DNA of 27,938 bases from a virus, in the IMG/VR virus record IMGVR_UViG_3300025102_004520, positions 1 to 27,938 of that record; one strand, written 5' to 3'. Of the stretch, positions 1 through 7,753 are shown piece by piece (positions within the stretch are counted from its first letter, which is position 1; every line of letters begins with the position of its first letter). The notes beneath the pieces were generated by a model, which saw only the letters and a list, made by a program, of their open reading frames with translations, was not told the origin of the DNA and ran no database searches. The position numbers and the translations under genes are program-made.

Positions 1-144
1 ATGAAAAATCTATTTAAAATCTTTCGGACTAAATGGTTTAGATCTGCTCCAGTAGTAGCAACTATATGGTTGACTATTACAGCAATAATTCTTATAGAAT
101 TTAATTACTTCTTCCCAGATCTTTTATTCCATCCAATGTCATGA
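1..144 (+). CDS. psaJ: Photosystem I reaction-centre subunit IX (PsaJ)
   Basis: This 47-residue protein begins at the first base of the window and is too short for ordinary ORF calling. It reads as a basic N-terminus, one membrane helix (about residues 15-33, containing [20 protein letters not shown]) and the family C-terminus [11 protein letters not shown]. That is the whole of a normal cyanobacterial PsaJ, a one-helix thylakoid subunit next to PsaF that stabilises the plastocyanin side of photosystem I. Its TGA stop overlaps the ndhI start by 4 nt (ATGA), so translation of the two is probably coupled. Viral PSI cassettes are known, often with a psaJF fusion. Here PsaJ ends with its own stop. 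Whether other psa genes lie upstream cannot be seen. The identification is firm; the only doubt is whether the ORF extends further 5' outside the window. Confidence 0.93.
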   Translation: MKNLFKIFRTKWFRSAPVVATIWLTITAIILIEFNYFFPDLLFHPMS

Positions 145-683
145 ATAAGGTTCTCTCATATTTAAAAGATACGGTTGATGCTGCGAAGTATATGCTTCAA
201 GGTATGTCTGTTACCTTTGACCATATGAGAAGAAGACCTGTAACCATACAGTATCCTTATGAAAAACTTATCCCTTCTGAGCGTTATAGAGGCCGTATTC
301 ATTACGAGTTTGATAAATGTATTGCTTGTGAGGTATGTGTCAGAGTATGCCCTATCAATCTCCCAGTAGTAGACTGGGTGATGAACAAACAGACAAAGAA
401 AAAGGAACTTAGAAATTATTCGATAGACTTTGGGGCTTGCATATTCTGTGGTAATTGTGTAGAATACTGTCCAACCAACTGTCTAAGTATGACAGAAGAA
501 TATGAATTATCTACATTTGACAGGCACTCACTTAACTTTGATAATGTCGCTCTTGGACGACTGCCCACTTCTGTTACAAGTGATCCCTCAGTTAGGGCTA
601 TGCGTGAATTGGCTTACTTACCAAAAGGAGAGATGGATCCCCATGAAGTCCCTGATAACAAACCCCGTGTAGGTGCAAGATGA
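141..683 (+). CDS. ndhI: NDH-1 complex subunit I (NdhI), two [4Fe-4S] ferredoxin-type protein
   Basis: This 180-residue protein has two classical 4Fe-4S motifs: CxxCxxCxxxCP at Cys60, 63, 66 and 70, and again at Cys100, 103, 106 and 110. An amphipathic N-terminal stretch ([17 protein letters not shown]) matches NdhI, and the motif following the second cluster ([18 protein letters not shown]) is characteristic of cyanobacterial NdhI rather than a free ferredoxin. NdhI carries electrons from reduced ferredoxin into the thylakoid NDH-1 complex, which supports cyclic electron flow around PSI. The ATGA overlap with psaJ upstream and with the small gene downstream shows a tight operon. Length is slightly below the roughly 200 residues usual for host NdhI. 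ndhI has been reported in cyanophages carrying PSI genes, which fits. The assignment is secure; activity is inferred. Confidence 0.93.
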   Translation: MNKVLSYLKDTVDAAKYMLQGMSVTFDHMRRRPVTIQYPYEKLIPSERYRGRIHYEFDKCIACEVCVRVCPINLPVVDWVMNKQTKKKELRNYSIDFGACIFCGNCVEYCPTNCLSMTEEYELSTFDRHSLNFDNVALGRLPTSVTSDPSVRAMRELAYLPKGEMDPHEVPDNKPRVGAR

Positions 684-862
684 GTTTACTATTCTTATTA
701 CTAAAACCTTTGCTTCTTATGTTAGTGCGTAAGGTATTCAAGAAGCAAATGAAAGAGTTTGCTGTTCAGATGATGGAGGAGTATGCAAAATCAACTGATA
801 ATGATATAGATGACGCACTTGTTGCGAAGATAAGAAAGTCCATGAGATTAGGAGTAGTGTAA
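680..862 (+). CDS. Small hydrophobic protein of unknown function
   Basis: This 60-residue ORF overlaps the ndhI stop by 4 nt. Residues 1-16 are very hydrophobic ([17 protein letters not shown]) and could insert in a membrane. The rest is charged and probably helical ([32 protein letters not shown]). I do not recognise a family. The position after ndhI invites comparison with small NDH-1 subunits such as NdhP, but the long charged tail does not look like the single-helix NdhP, and the sequence style resembles other small cyanophage proteins. It is kept as a gene because of the overlap coupling and sensible composition. Confidence 0.65.
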   Translation: MSLLFLLLKPLLLMLVRKVFKKQMKEFAVQMMEEYAKSTDNDIDDALVAKIRKSMRLGVV

Positions 863-873
863 GATAGCGAGGT

Positions 874-881
874 TATAAATA
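874..881 (+). promoter_or_regulatory. T4-type late promoter (TATAAATA)
   Basis: A perfect match to the T4 late-promoter consensus TATAAATA lies 36 nt before the start of the virion-type gene at 917. In T4-like phages this single element is read by the gp55 late sigma factor. Position and the kind of gene downstream both fit; use is inferred. Confidence 0.75.
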
Positions 882-916
882 TTCATTAGCAAAAGAATTC
901 TACGGAAGTAAAGAAC

Positions 917-1474
917 ATGGCACTCTGGGGAAATAAGGATAACATACTTGTAGCATCAAGTGGAAAAGTAACTCTTAACTATGCTACACGAGGCGTTACA
1001 GGTAGTGGAACTACTTTCACAAATTTTGCCGAAGGGGATGTTATTAGATTTGGTGATAAATTCACTGGAACTTATTTTGGTGACGCTGTAATTGAAACAA
1101 TTACAAGCAATACTGCAATAACAATAGCTTCAACTGAAGGTTTAACTGGTAATGCTATTGGTGGTGGCGGTACTGTATTCTCTGTGACACAGTGTCCTGT
1201 CTATACCACTCTTGATACTCACGCAAGTCCAGGAGCAATTCGTTTCGTTGGTGCTGCTGGTGTTGATAAGTATACTTATGGTGTTGCTGCTGGTGGAGTA
1301 GATAACGCTGCAGGAACACAGTATGAAACAGGTGCTGGATGGGTTGGTGTTCAAACTTACATGGATGAGTCACAGAATCCTCCCCAGTTAAGAGTCAAGA
1401 AAGAAATTCTTGTCGCCATGTCAGGAATTAGTACTGGTAACTTACCTGTTTATGATTCTGATCCTTCTGCATAA
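917..1474 (+). CDS. Virion structural-type protein of T4-like cyanophages
   Basis: This 185-residue protein is rich in Gly, Thr, Ser, Ala and Val with short alternating beta-like strands (GKVTLNYATRGVTGSGTTF, ITSNTAITIASTEGLTG). It has no signal peptide or catalytic motif. The MALWGNKDN start and the VTGSGTTFTNFAEGDVI-type segment resemble a group of proteins annotated as virion structural proteins in marine T4-like phages; I recall this rather than having searched it. GGAAG upstream at 904-908 is a plausible ribosome-binding site, and a perfect late promoter precedes it, as expected for a virion component. The exact role (tail, fibre or decoration) is not visible. Confidence 0.68.
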   Translation: MALWGNKDNILVASSGKVTLNYATRGVTGSGTTFTNFAEGDVIRFGDKFTGTYFGDAVIETITSNTAITIASTEGLTGNAIGGGGTVFSVTQCPVYTTLDTHASPGAIRFVGAAGVDKYTYGVAAGGVDNAAGTQYETGAGWVGVQTYMDESQNPPQLRVKKEILVAMSGISTGNLPVYDSDPSA

Positions 1475-1475
1475 G

Positions 1476-1483
1476 GATAAATA
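1476..1483 (+). promoter_or_regulatory. Candidate late promoter (GATAAATA)
   Basis: GATAAATA fits the NATAAATA form of the late promoter reported for T4-like cyanophages. It overlaps the end of the preceding gene and lies 20 nt ahead of the start at 1504. It is one of several such motifs at gene boundaries here. Confidence 0.5.
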
Positions 1484-1503
1484 AATTTAACTGAAAACTT
1501 AAT

Positions 1504-1938
1504 ATGATATTTACTGAATTGACGGAGGATAACTTCCTCCTTTTTGCTATTAAGAACTATGAGAATCCTCAAGCGGTAACGAAAGAGGATTTTGATAAAG
1601 ATCTTAATCACTTTAAATACATAAAGAGATTATTGAAACGATATAAAAACTCTGGTCAATTGAAGACTCATCTTCTTTTAAATCATTTCATTATCCTTTA
1701 TAATATATTTGGCGAAGCAACTACTCCTATGCTATTTTTTAAAATAGAAAAGGATCTTTGGTCGTCAATGAAAACTTTTGTAATGTTCTTAGGTAAATTG
1801 CCTGAGTATCCAAAGTGTTATATTCATGATGTTAAAGTTGATTTGTATTGTCTATCCGAACTTTATAAGATTTACAATGGAAAAGAAGAAACTAAATCGA
1901 ATCGTAAATCTAATAAGAGAACAAATGGCAACAAATAG
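1504..1938 (+). CDS. Conserved-type phage protein, function unknown
   Basis: This 144-residue protein is largely alpha-helical with alternating hydrophobic and charged residues (DFDKDLNHFKYIKRLLKRYKNSGQ; LLLNHFIILYNIFGEATTPMLFF) and a very basic C-terminus (SNRKSNKRTNGNK). There is no transmembrane-grade segment and no catalytic motif. Its opening (MIFTELTEDNFLLFAIKNYENP) resembles a protein family recurring in marine T4-like phages that, to my knowledge, has no assigned function. It follows a candidate late promoter and its 3' end overlaps the next small gene by 14 nt. Gene status is good; function is unknown. Confidence 0.75.
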   Translation: MIFTELTEDNFLLFAIKNYENPQAVTKEDFDKDLNHFKYIKRLLKRYKNSGQLKTHLLLNHFIILYNIFGEATTPMLFFKIEKDLWSSMKTFVMFLGKLPEYPKCYIHDVKVDLYCLSELYKIYNGKEETKSNRKSNKRTNGNK

Positions 1939-2095
1939 TGTTGCTGGTAAGCCAGGATTTAGTAATAAAGCAGATGCAGCAGGACCAACTGCAGGTTATG
2001 ATACAATGATAGGTATAAAAAGAAAGAGAAATAAATACATATATGGAGGACATGGTTCTAGAAGGAACTGGTTAACTAAAAAAGATGGAGAGTAA
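1925..2095 (+). CDS. Small basic Gly-rich protein, function unknown
   Basis: I place the start at the ATG at 1925, inside the end of the preceding gene, although the frame is open further upstream. From there the protein is 56 residues (MATNSVAGKPGFSNKADAAG at the N-terminus, then a basic tail with KRKRNK and GSRRNWLTKK). The upstream extension would run wholly inside the previous gene. The sequence is low in hydrophobic residues and looks disordered and basic. Its 3' end overlaps the next gene by 11 nt. An AATAAATA at 2030-2037 inside it might act as a late promoter for the following gene. No family recognised. Confidence 0.6.
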   Translation: MATNSVAGKPGFSNKADAAGPTAGYDTMIGIKRKRNKYIYGGHGSRRNWLTKKDGE

Positions 2096-2456
2096 TACCC
2101 CATTACTAGAAAGATTAGAGAGAGTAATAGATACTCTTAGTGATAACTCCATCAAGATGGGGCAGATGCTTGCCGTCCATGATGAGAAATTAGAAAAACA
2201 GGATAGAATCGATGCGGTATTATTCGAGAAAATTGAATCGCTTCATAGAGAAGTTAACCGTCAAAGTTCGGAGATTAAAGCAGGATGTGAGAGAGATATT
2301 CGACTGGTAGATAATCGTCTTCGCATGATGGAGAAGAAGATGTGGAGTATTTTTGGTGCTTTGAGTATAATAAGTTTCATAGTATCACCAATAGGTCAGA
2401 GGGTTGTTGGAGCAGCATTGACATCACAACCACCTGCTAGTATAATACAGAAATAA
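2085..2456 (+). CDS. Coiled-coil protein with C-terminal membrane segment (XhlA-like architecture)
   Basis: This 123-residue protein has a long N-terminal helical, heptad-like region (LLERLERVIDTLSDNSIKMG; KLEKQDRIDAVLFEKIESLHREVNRQ) followed by one hydrophobic segment at about residues 87-113 (MWSIFGALSIISFIVSPIG) and a short polar tail. The architecture, an amphipathic coiled coil and then one membrane anchor, resembles the XhlA-type haemolysin or holin-accessory proteins and other small phage membrane proteins. I cannot assign it to that family from sequence alone. It overlaps the upstream gene by 11 nt. Alternatives are a membrane-tethered scaffold or a spanin-like protein. Confidence 0.7.
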   Translation: MESNTPLLERLERVIDTLSDNSIKMGQMLAVHDEKLEKQDRIDAVLFEKIESLHREVNRQSSEIKAGCERDIRLVDNRLRMMEKKMWSIFGALSIISFIVSPIGQRVVGAALTSQPPASIIQK

Positions 2457-2469
2457 TAGAATCCTTATA

Positions 2470-3438
2470 ATGAATTTGGTTGATTCCAAATATATTGGAC
2501 TGGTATCTTCAAGATTACAGAAATTTAAAAGGGTAAAACCAAATCTATACAACTTTCGTTGTCCTATTTGTGGTGACTCTCAAAAGAATAAGAGTAAAAC
2601 AAGAGGGTATCTGTATGCTGTAAAGGCAGATATAAATTTTAGGTGTCACAATTGTGGTGCTTCTATGACCTTGAGTAATTTTATAAAGAAATTAGATTCT
2701 ACTTTACATAAGCAATATGTATTTGAAAGATTTAAAGATGGTAAAACTGGTAGAGGGACTGTAGTTGAAGAACCAAAGTTTAATTTTGAAGCACCCAAGT
2801 TTAAACCTAAACTAGATTTACCAAAGGCATCTGAAAATCCTATTGCCAAAAGGTATCTAGAAAAGAGAAAGTTAGATCCTAATAAATTTTACTATACTGA
2901 TAAGTTTAAGGCATGGTCAAATTCTCATAAACATACGTTTGATGATTTGACATATGATGAACCAAGGATTATTATACCTTTGTTCTATACGAACACTTTG
3001 GTCGGTTTTCAGGGTAGATCTCTAGGTCCGAGCAAGGTTAAATACATTACGGTAATGATTAATGATGATGCCCCAAAAATCTACGGACTGGATAACATCA
3101 GAAGAGATGCTCCAGTCTTCGTTACAGAAGGACCAATTGATAGCACGTTCCTACGCAATTCGATTGCTATGTGCGGTGCAGACGGTGATGTTGGGAAGTG
3201 GGGTGTTAGCACTCCTGTTTGGGTATATGATAACGAACCAAGGTCTAAAGAAATTACGGCAAGAATCTCCAGCACAATTGCCAGAGGTGAGTCTGTCGTC
3301 ATCTGGCCAAATCAAATAAAGGAAAAGGACATAAATGATATGGTTCTAGCTGGACATGATGTCCAATCAATAGTAGAATCAAACATATATAAAGGACTAG
3401 AAGCTACTCTTAAATTTACTACTTGGAAACGAATATGA
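2470..3438 (+). CDS. 61: DNA primase, T4 gp61-like
   Basis: This 322-residue protein has an N-terminal zinc-binding domain (CPIC at Cys31/34 and CHNC at Cys59/62) and a TOPRIM domain whose acidic residues are visible at VFVTEGPIDS (Glu220, Asp224) and VWVYDNE (Asp254), followed by KEKDINDM (Asp287, Asp290). This is the layout of the T4 gp61 primase, which makes RNA primers for lagging-strand synthesis with the gp41 helicase. The length is close to T4 gp61 (342 residues). The stop codon overlaps the nrdA start by 4 nt. The basic region between the zinc and TOPRIM domains is intact, with no frameshift seen. The assignment is confident. Confidence 0.9.
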   Translation: MNLVDSKYIGLVSSRLQKFKRVKPNLYNFRCPICGDSQKNKSKTRGYLYAVKADINFRCHNCGASMTLSNFIKKLDSTLHKQYVFERFKDGKTGRGTVVEEPKFNFEAPKFKPKLDLPKASENPIAKRYLEKRKLDPNKFYYTDKFKAWSNSHKHTFDDLTYDEPRIIIPLFYTNTLVGFQGRSLGPSKVKYITVMINDDAPKIYGLDNIRRDAPVFVTEGPIDSTFLRNSIAMCGADGDVGKWGVSTPVWVYDNEPRSKEITARISSTIARGESVVIWPNQIKEKDINDMVLAGHDVQSIVESNIYKGLEATLKFTTWKRI

Positions 3439-5747
3439 GCAACGGCATCAAAGTTAACAAACGCAATGGAAGAGGTGTAGAACCCTTAGACCTAGAGAAG
3501 ATTCATGTAATGTGTGAAGAGGCTACAAAGGGTCTTGCAGGTGTCTCTGCAAGTCAGGTAGAGATACAATCTGGTATTCAGTTCTATGATGGTATTACTA
3601 CAGAAGAAATTCAGGAAATACTTATCAAGTCTGCTAGTGATCTTATCGATTTAGAACATCCTAATTATCAATTTGTTGCAGCAAGATTGTTACTTTTTGC
3701 ACTAAGAAAGAGTTTATATGGTAAAATGAGAGAGATGCCCCACTTAGAGGAGCATATCTATAAGTGTGTAAACCAAGAGGTATATGATGCTGGACTTTAT
3801 GACAAGTATTCCAAGGAAGAAATTGACAAGGCAAATGGATATATTGATCATACTAGAGATTTTTTGTTTACATATGCTGGTTTACGTCAGGTCGTAGATA
3901 AATACTTGGTACAAGACAGAAGTGGTGGTGGAGTATATGAAACACCACAGTTCATGTATATGATGATCGCATTGACGATCTTCGCAGAATATCCTAAAGA
4001 AAAGAGGTTAAGTTATGTCAAACGATACTACGACGCAATCAGCAAGCACAAAATCAACATCCCAACGCCAATTATGGCAGGAGTCAGAACACCCATTCGT
4101 CAATTTGCATCTTGTGTTCTGGTTGATATTGATGACACCCTCGATAGTATCTTTAGCAGTGACATGGCTATTGGCAAATATGTCGCACAGAGGGCTGGTA
4201 TCGGTATTAACGCAGGTAGAATCAGGGGAATCAATTCTAAAATCAGGGGTGGAGAAGTTCAGCACACAGGTGTGGTCCCCTTCCTTAAAAAATTTGAGTC
4301 AACTGTCAGATGCTGTACGCAAAACGGTATTAGAGGAGGATCAGCTACTGTCCACTTTCCTATCTGGCATCAAGAAATCAAAGACATCCTCGTCCTCAAA
4401 AACAACAAAGGAACAGAAGACAACCGAGTCAGAAAACTCGACTACTCCATCCAGTTAAGTAAATTATTCTATGAACGTTTTATCCAGAATAAGGAAATCA
4501 CGCTATTTTCCCCTCATGATTGTCCTAACTTGTATGAGAGTTTTGGGACCGATAAGTTTGATGACTTATATTGCAGTTACGAATCAGATGAATCCATCCC
4601 AAAAACCACTATTGGAGCCCAAGAACTTATCCTCGACTTATTAAAGGAGAGGGCAGAGACTGGACGTATCTATATTATGAATATAGATCATTGTAATAGT
4701 CACTCATCATTTAAAGATAAGATTGAGATGAGTAACTTATGTCAGGAGATTACTTTACCTACATACCCTATTCAACATATTGATGATTATACAGGAGAAA
4801 TTGCTCTATGCATTCTCTCTGCAATTAATGTTGGTAAGGTAAGATCAGATGATGAGTTAGAAGAACTTTGTGATTTATCAGTCAGAGGACTAGAAGAATT
4901 AATAGACTATCAAAGATATCCTGTAGCTGCTGCAGAACGTGCTACAAAAGCACGTAGATCCCTTGGAGTAGGTTTCATTGGTCTTGCACATTATCTTGCT
5001 AAACTTGGGTTTAAATATGATTCTCAAGAGGCATGGGATGCAGTTCATGGATTGTCAGAATCTTTCCAATATTATCTTCTAAAGGCATCAAATAAGATTG
5101 CAGAGGAGAAAGGTCATTGTGAAAACTTTGGACGTACCAAGTATGCAGATGGAATCCTTCCTATAGATACATATAAGAAAGACGTAGATGAACTTTGTTC
5201 ACAACCATTAGCACATGACTGGGAATCTCTTAGAGCATCTATCAATGAGCATGGGTTACGGCACTCAACATTGTCAGCACAAATGCCATCGGAGAGCAGT
5301 TCCGTTGTGTCAAACGCTACCAATGGAATCGAACCTCCTAGAGACTACTTGTCCGTTAAGAAATCAAAGAAAGGACCACTTAAGCAGATTGTTCCGTCTT
5401 ATGGGTCTCTAAAGAATAACTATACATTGCTATGGGATATGCCTAGTAATGAAGGTTATATTAATGTTGTTGCAGTGATGCAGAAGTTCTTTGACCAAGC
5501 AATTTCAGGTAACTGGTCATATAATCCACTTCATTATGATGACAATGAAGTGCCAACAACGGTTATGGCAAATGATTTTCTAACAACATATAAGTATGGT
5601 TGGAAGACATCATATTATCAGAATACAAATGATATGAAGAGTGATGAAGTAGAGGATTATAATACTGAAGACAAAACAAAACTTGACAATTTACTTGATG
5701 AGTTGCAAAATAGTAGTGAAGAGGAGTGTGAATCCTGTGCCATCTAA
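3435..5747 (+). CDS. nrdA: Ribonucleoside-diphosphate reductase alpha subunit (class Ia NrdA)
   Basis: This protein is 770 residues from the ATG that overlaps the primase stop (ATGA); an in-frame ATG four codons earlier at 3423 is an alternative. An N-terminal ATP-cone-like region (residues 5-90) precedes the ten-stranded barrel. Key residues are present: redox Cys227 (ASCVLVDIDD), Asn434-Cys436-Glu438 (NLCQEI), Cys459 (ALCILSAINVGK), the radical-transfer Tyr pair 727-728, and the C-terminal CxxC shuttle (Cys765, Cys768). The enzyme reduces ribonucleoside diphosphates to deoxy forms with NrdB. All catalytic residues are intact, so it should be active. T4-like cyanophages commonly carry it to boost dNTP supply. 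Confidence 0.97.
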   Translation: MSNGIKVNKRNGRGVEPLDLEKIHVMCEEATKGLAGVSASQVEIQSGIQFYDGITTEEIQEILIKSASDLIDLEHPNYQFVAARLLLFALRKSLYGKMREMPHLEEHIYKCVNQEVYDAGLYDKYSKEEIDKANGYIDHTRDFLFTYAGLRQVVDKYLVQDRSGGGVYETPQFMYMMIALTIFAEYPKEKRLSYVKRYYDAISKHKINIPTPIMAGVRTPIRQFASCVLVDIDDTLDSIFSSDMAIGKYVAQRAGIGINAGRIRGINSKIRGGEVQHTGVVPFLKKFESTVRCCTQNGIRGGSATVHFPIWHQEIKDILVLKNNKGTEDNRVRKLDYSIQLSKLFYERFIQNKEITLFSPHDCPNLYESFGTDKFDDLYCSYESDESIPKTTIGAQELILDLLKERAETGRIYIMNIDHCNSHSSFKDKIEMSNLCQEITLPTYPIQHIDDYTGEIALCILSAINVGKVRSDDELEELCDLSVRGLEELIDYQRYPVAAAERATKARRSLGVGFIGLAHYLAKLGFKYDSQEAWDAVHGLSESFQYYLLKASNKIAEEKGHCENFGRTKYADGILPIDTYKKDVDELCSQPLAHDWESLRASINEHGLRHSTLSAQMPSESSSVVSNATNGIEPPRDYLSVKKSKKGPLKQIVPSYGSLKNNYTLLWDMPSNEGYINVVAVMQKFFDQAISGNWSYNPLHYDDNEVPTTVMANDFLTTYKYGWKTSYYQNTNDMKSDEVEDYNTEDKTKLDNLLDELQNSSEEECESCAI

Positions 5748-5757
5748 TCTACAAGGT

Positions 5758-6894
5758 ATGACAGTCTTTAATACTGAAGATGTAAACACCAAGAAGCAAC
5801 CAATGTTCTTTGGCAAACCTCTTGGTGTTCAACGTTATGATAACTTTAAGTATCCATCATTTGAAAACTTAACAAAACAGCAGTTAGGTTATTTTTGGAG
5901 ACCTGAAGAGGTATCTTTACAGAAAGATAGAGGTGACTATCAAACTTTAAGAGCAGAACAGAAGCATATCTACACTTCTAATCTTAAGTATCAGATCATG
6001 CTTGACTCTGTGCAGGGTAGAGCACCTGGTATGGCATTCTTACCATACTGTTCTCTACCTGAGTTAGAGGCATGTATGGAGTGTTGGTCTTTTATGGAAA
6101 TGATTCATAGTAGATCATACACCTATGTAATTAAGAATGTGTATTCAGATCCTTCTGAAGTATTTGATACTATAATAAATGATCCACGTATACTAGAACG
6201 TGCAGCAACCGTTACAGGTTCTTATGATGACTTCATCAATGAAGCACAGCAGTGGGGTCAGAGTAGTTTGTGGAGAGATATGGACTCTTCATTGAATACA
6301 TCCTTACCTGTTTTAGAAATGAAAGAGGTGAAACGTAAACTTTATCGTGCAGTTGCCAATGTTAACATCCTTGAAGGTATTCGCTTTTATGTCTCTTTCG
6401 CTTGCTCCTTTGCATTTGGTGAGCTCAAACTCATGGAAGGATCAGCCAAGATTATCTCCCTTATTGCTCGTGATGAGAACCAACACCTTGCCATTACGCA
6501 GAATATATTAAACAACTGGAGAAAGGGTGATGATCCAGAGATGGTTGAGATAATGAAAGAGGAAGAGGAGTGGACATATAAGATGTTTGATAACTGTGTA
6601 AATGAAGAGAAGGCATGGGCAGATTATCTGTTTAAAGATGGATCTATGATTGGTTTGAATGATAAGTTACTTCAGCAGTATGTTGAGTGGGTTGCAAATC
6701 GTAGATTAAGATCTATTGGATTGAAACCACAGTATGATATACCTGCAAAGAACAATCCATTACCTTGGACAGAGCATTGGATTAGTTCTAAAGGACTTCA
6801 AGTAGCACCACAAGAGACAGAAGTTGAGTCATATGTTGTGGGGGGAATCAAACAAGATGTTAAAAAGGACACATTTAGTGGATTTAAATTGTAG
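5758..6894 (+). CDS. nrdB: Ribonucleoside-diphosphate reductase beta subunit (class Ia NrdB)
   Basis: This protein is 378 residues from the ATG at 5758, 10 nt after nrdA. A GTG at 5737 with GAGGAG upstream at 5721-5726 is a credible alternative start that would overlap nrdA. The di-iron ligands are all recognisable: Asp83 (MLDSVQGRAP), Glu114 and His117 (EMIHSRSY), Glu206 (NILEGIRFYVSF), Glu240 and His243 (ARDENQH). The radical Tyr121 is present in HSRSYTYV. The C-terminal tail ending in FSGFKL is of the kind that docks on NrdA. The subunit generates the tyrosyl radical needed by NrdA. It is a tyrosyl-radical class Ia enzyme with no missing ligand. Confidence 0.96.
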   Translation: MTVFNTEDVNTKKQPMFFGKPLGVQRYDNFKYPSFENLTKQQLGYFWRPEEVSLQKDRGDYQTLRAEQKHIYTSNLKYQIMLDSVQGRAPGMAFLPYCSLPELEACMECWSFMEMIHSRSYTYVIKNVYSDPSEVFDTIINDPRILERAATVTGSYDDFINEAQQWGQSSLWRDMDSSLNTSLPVLEMKEVKRKLYRAVANVNILEGIRFYVSFACSFAFGELKLMEGSAKIISLIARDENQHLAITQNILNNWRKGDDPEMVEIMKEEEEWTYKMFDNCVNEEKAWADYLFKDGSMIGLNDKLLQQYVEWVANRRLRSIGLKPQYDIPAKNNPLPWTEHWISSKGLQVAPQETEVESYVVGGIKQDVKKDTFSGFKL

Positions 6895-6919
6895 TCTGTG
6901 ATTAAATAGTTGAAAGAAG

Positions 6920-7123
6920 ATGAGACCAACTCCTCCTTTCCCATCGCATCCTGAATACATGAACGGTAGACTTAAAAAGATAGATATGACTGCTAGACTT
7001 GATCATATGAAGAATGGTCTTGCTAATAAGAGTTGGTATCCTGAATGGGATGCTCGTCAAAGAGGTGCTGCCCAACGCATTCTAAATAATGCATTGGATG
7101 TCCTTGACGAGTATGACTATTAA
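6920..7123 (+). CDS. Small conserved-type phage protein, function unknown
   Basis: This is a 67-residue soluble protein with an amphipathic, charged sequence (MNGRLKKIDMTARLDHMKNG; EWDARQRGAAQRILNNALDV) and no membrane segment or cysteine. A purine-rich GAAAGAAG stretch precedes the start. Its 3' end overlaps the endonuclease-like gene by 11 nt, and it follows nrdB by 25 nt, so it is probably co-transcribed with the dNTP genes. I do not recognise a characterised family. Confidence 0.68.
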   Translation: MRPTPPFPSHPEYMNGRLKKIDMTARLDHMKNGLANKSWYPEWDARQRGAAQRILNNALDVLDEYDY

Positions 7124-7553
7124 GTATGAGAATCCTTGGAGATATAATAAAAAAGTATTTGAATCATCTAATATAGGAGATTATTTTGGGTTTGTATATA
7201 GTATCCTAAATAATAAAAACGGAAGAGAGTATATTGGACGTAAATACTTCTGGCAATTTAGAACCCCAAAAGGAAAGAAACGGAAAGTCAAATCCGAATC
7301 CGATTGGAAGAAGTACTATGGGTCTTGTCCAGAACTTAAAGAAGAAATTGGAAAGATTGGTAGAGAAAATTTTAGTCGAACTATCTTATCATTACATCAT
7401 ACAAAAGGCAAAACAAACTTCGAGGAAACCAGACAACTCTTTGCACACGGAGTTCTTACAGAGCAACTTGACGACGGAACACCAAAGTTCTATAATAGTA
7501 ACATCCTCTCAAGATACTTCAGAAAAGATTACTATGGAACCGAAGACAACTGA
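7113..7553 (+). CDS. GIY-YIG-like (SegE-type) putative endonuclease
   Basis: I choose the ATG at 7113, which overlaps the preceding stop, over an upstream in-frame ATG buried in the previous gene, giving 146 residues. The N-terminal core shows GFVY (26-29) followed by YIGRKYFW (40-47), matching the GIY-YIG pattern with the conserved Arg43. A basic stretch follows (TPKGKKRKVKS). Homologous-looking proteins near nrd genes in T4-like cyanophages are annotated as putative endonucleases, which fits the freestanding homing endonucleases of T4-like phages. A glutamate candidate for metal binding lies in NFEETRQLF. No intron is visible nearby. It overlaps the next ORF by 20 nt. Confidence 0.7.
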   Translation: MTIKYENPWRYNKKVFESSNIGDYFGFVYSILNNKNGREYIGRKYFWQFRTPKGKKRKVKSESDWKKYYGSCPELKEEIGKIGRENFSRTILSLHHTKGKTNFEETRQLFAHGVLTEQLDDGTPKFYNSNILSRYFRKDYYGTEDN

Positions 7554-7722
7554 AGATATTATTGCACATGTAAGAGAATGGGCAATTGATAAGATTGAAG
7601 AAGCACCTTTATGTGGAGAGAAGATAGCATTGTATGAGGAGTTTGGTGAATGGATTGATTTGGATGACGTAGAGGAATTGGAGATTGTATCCCTAGAAGA
7701 AGACCTAGAAGAAGGGGGTTGA
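7534..7722 (+). CDS. Small acidic protein, function unknown
   Basis: I choose the ATG at 7534; the frame is open further upstream but only inside the endonuclease gene. The product is 62 residues and strongly acidic (DIIAHVREWAIDKIEEAP; LDDVEELEIVSLEEDLEEGG). It is probably an amphipathic helical protein. It overlaps the endonuclease 3' end by 20 nt. Its last codons contain the -35 box of the next promoter, so it closes this transcription unit. No family recognised. Confidence 0.6.
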   Translation: MEPKTTEDIIAHVREWAIDKIEEAPLCGEKIALYEEFGEWIDLDDVEELEIVSLEEDLEEGG

Positions 7723-7747
7723 CAAGGGTTGACAGAGGTGGTATATT
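7719..7747 (+). promoter_or_regulatory. Strong sigma70-type promoter for the structured leader/purS unit
   Basis: TTGACA at 7719-7724 is followed after a 17-nt spacer by TATATT at 7742-7747, a near-ideal host-type promoter. A second TTGACA at 7729-7734 is too close to any -10 to pair with it. The expected RNA start is around 7754, leaving a leader of about 215 nt before purS. Confidence 0.75.
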
Positions 7748-7753
7748 ATATTT

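Noticed and set aside
680-862. NdhP as the identity of the small gene after ndhI
   Set aside because: Its charged 40-residue tail does not fit the single-helix NdhP; the position alone is not enough.
1826-1924. Upstream in-frame extension of the small gene at 1925
   Set aside because: It lies completely inside the preceding gene in another frame; the ATG at 1925 gives the sensible N-terminus.
4008-4458. Long ORFs on both strands in other frames within nrdA
   Set aside because: They are shadows of the nrdA coding sequence, which has all its catalytic residues.
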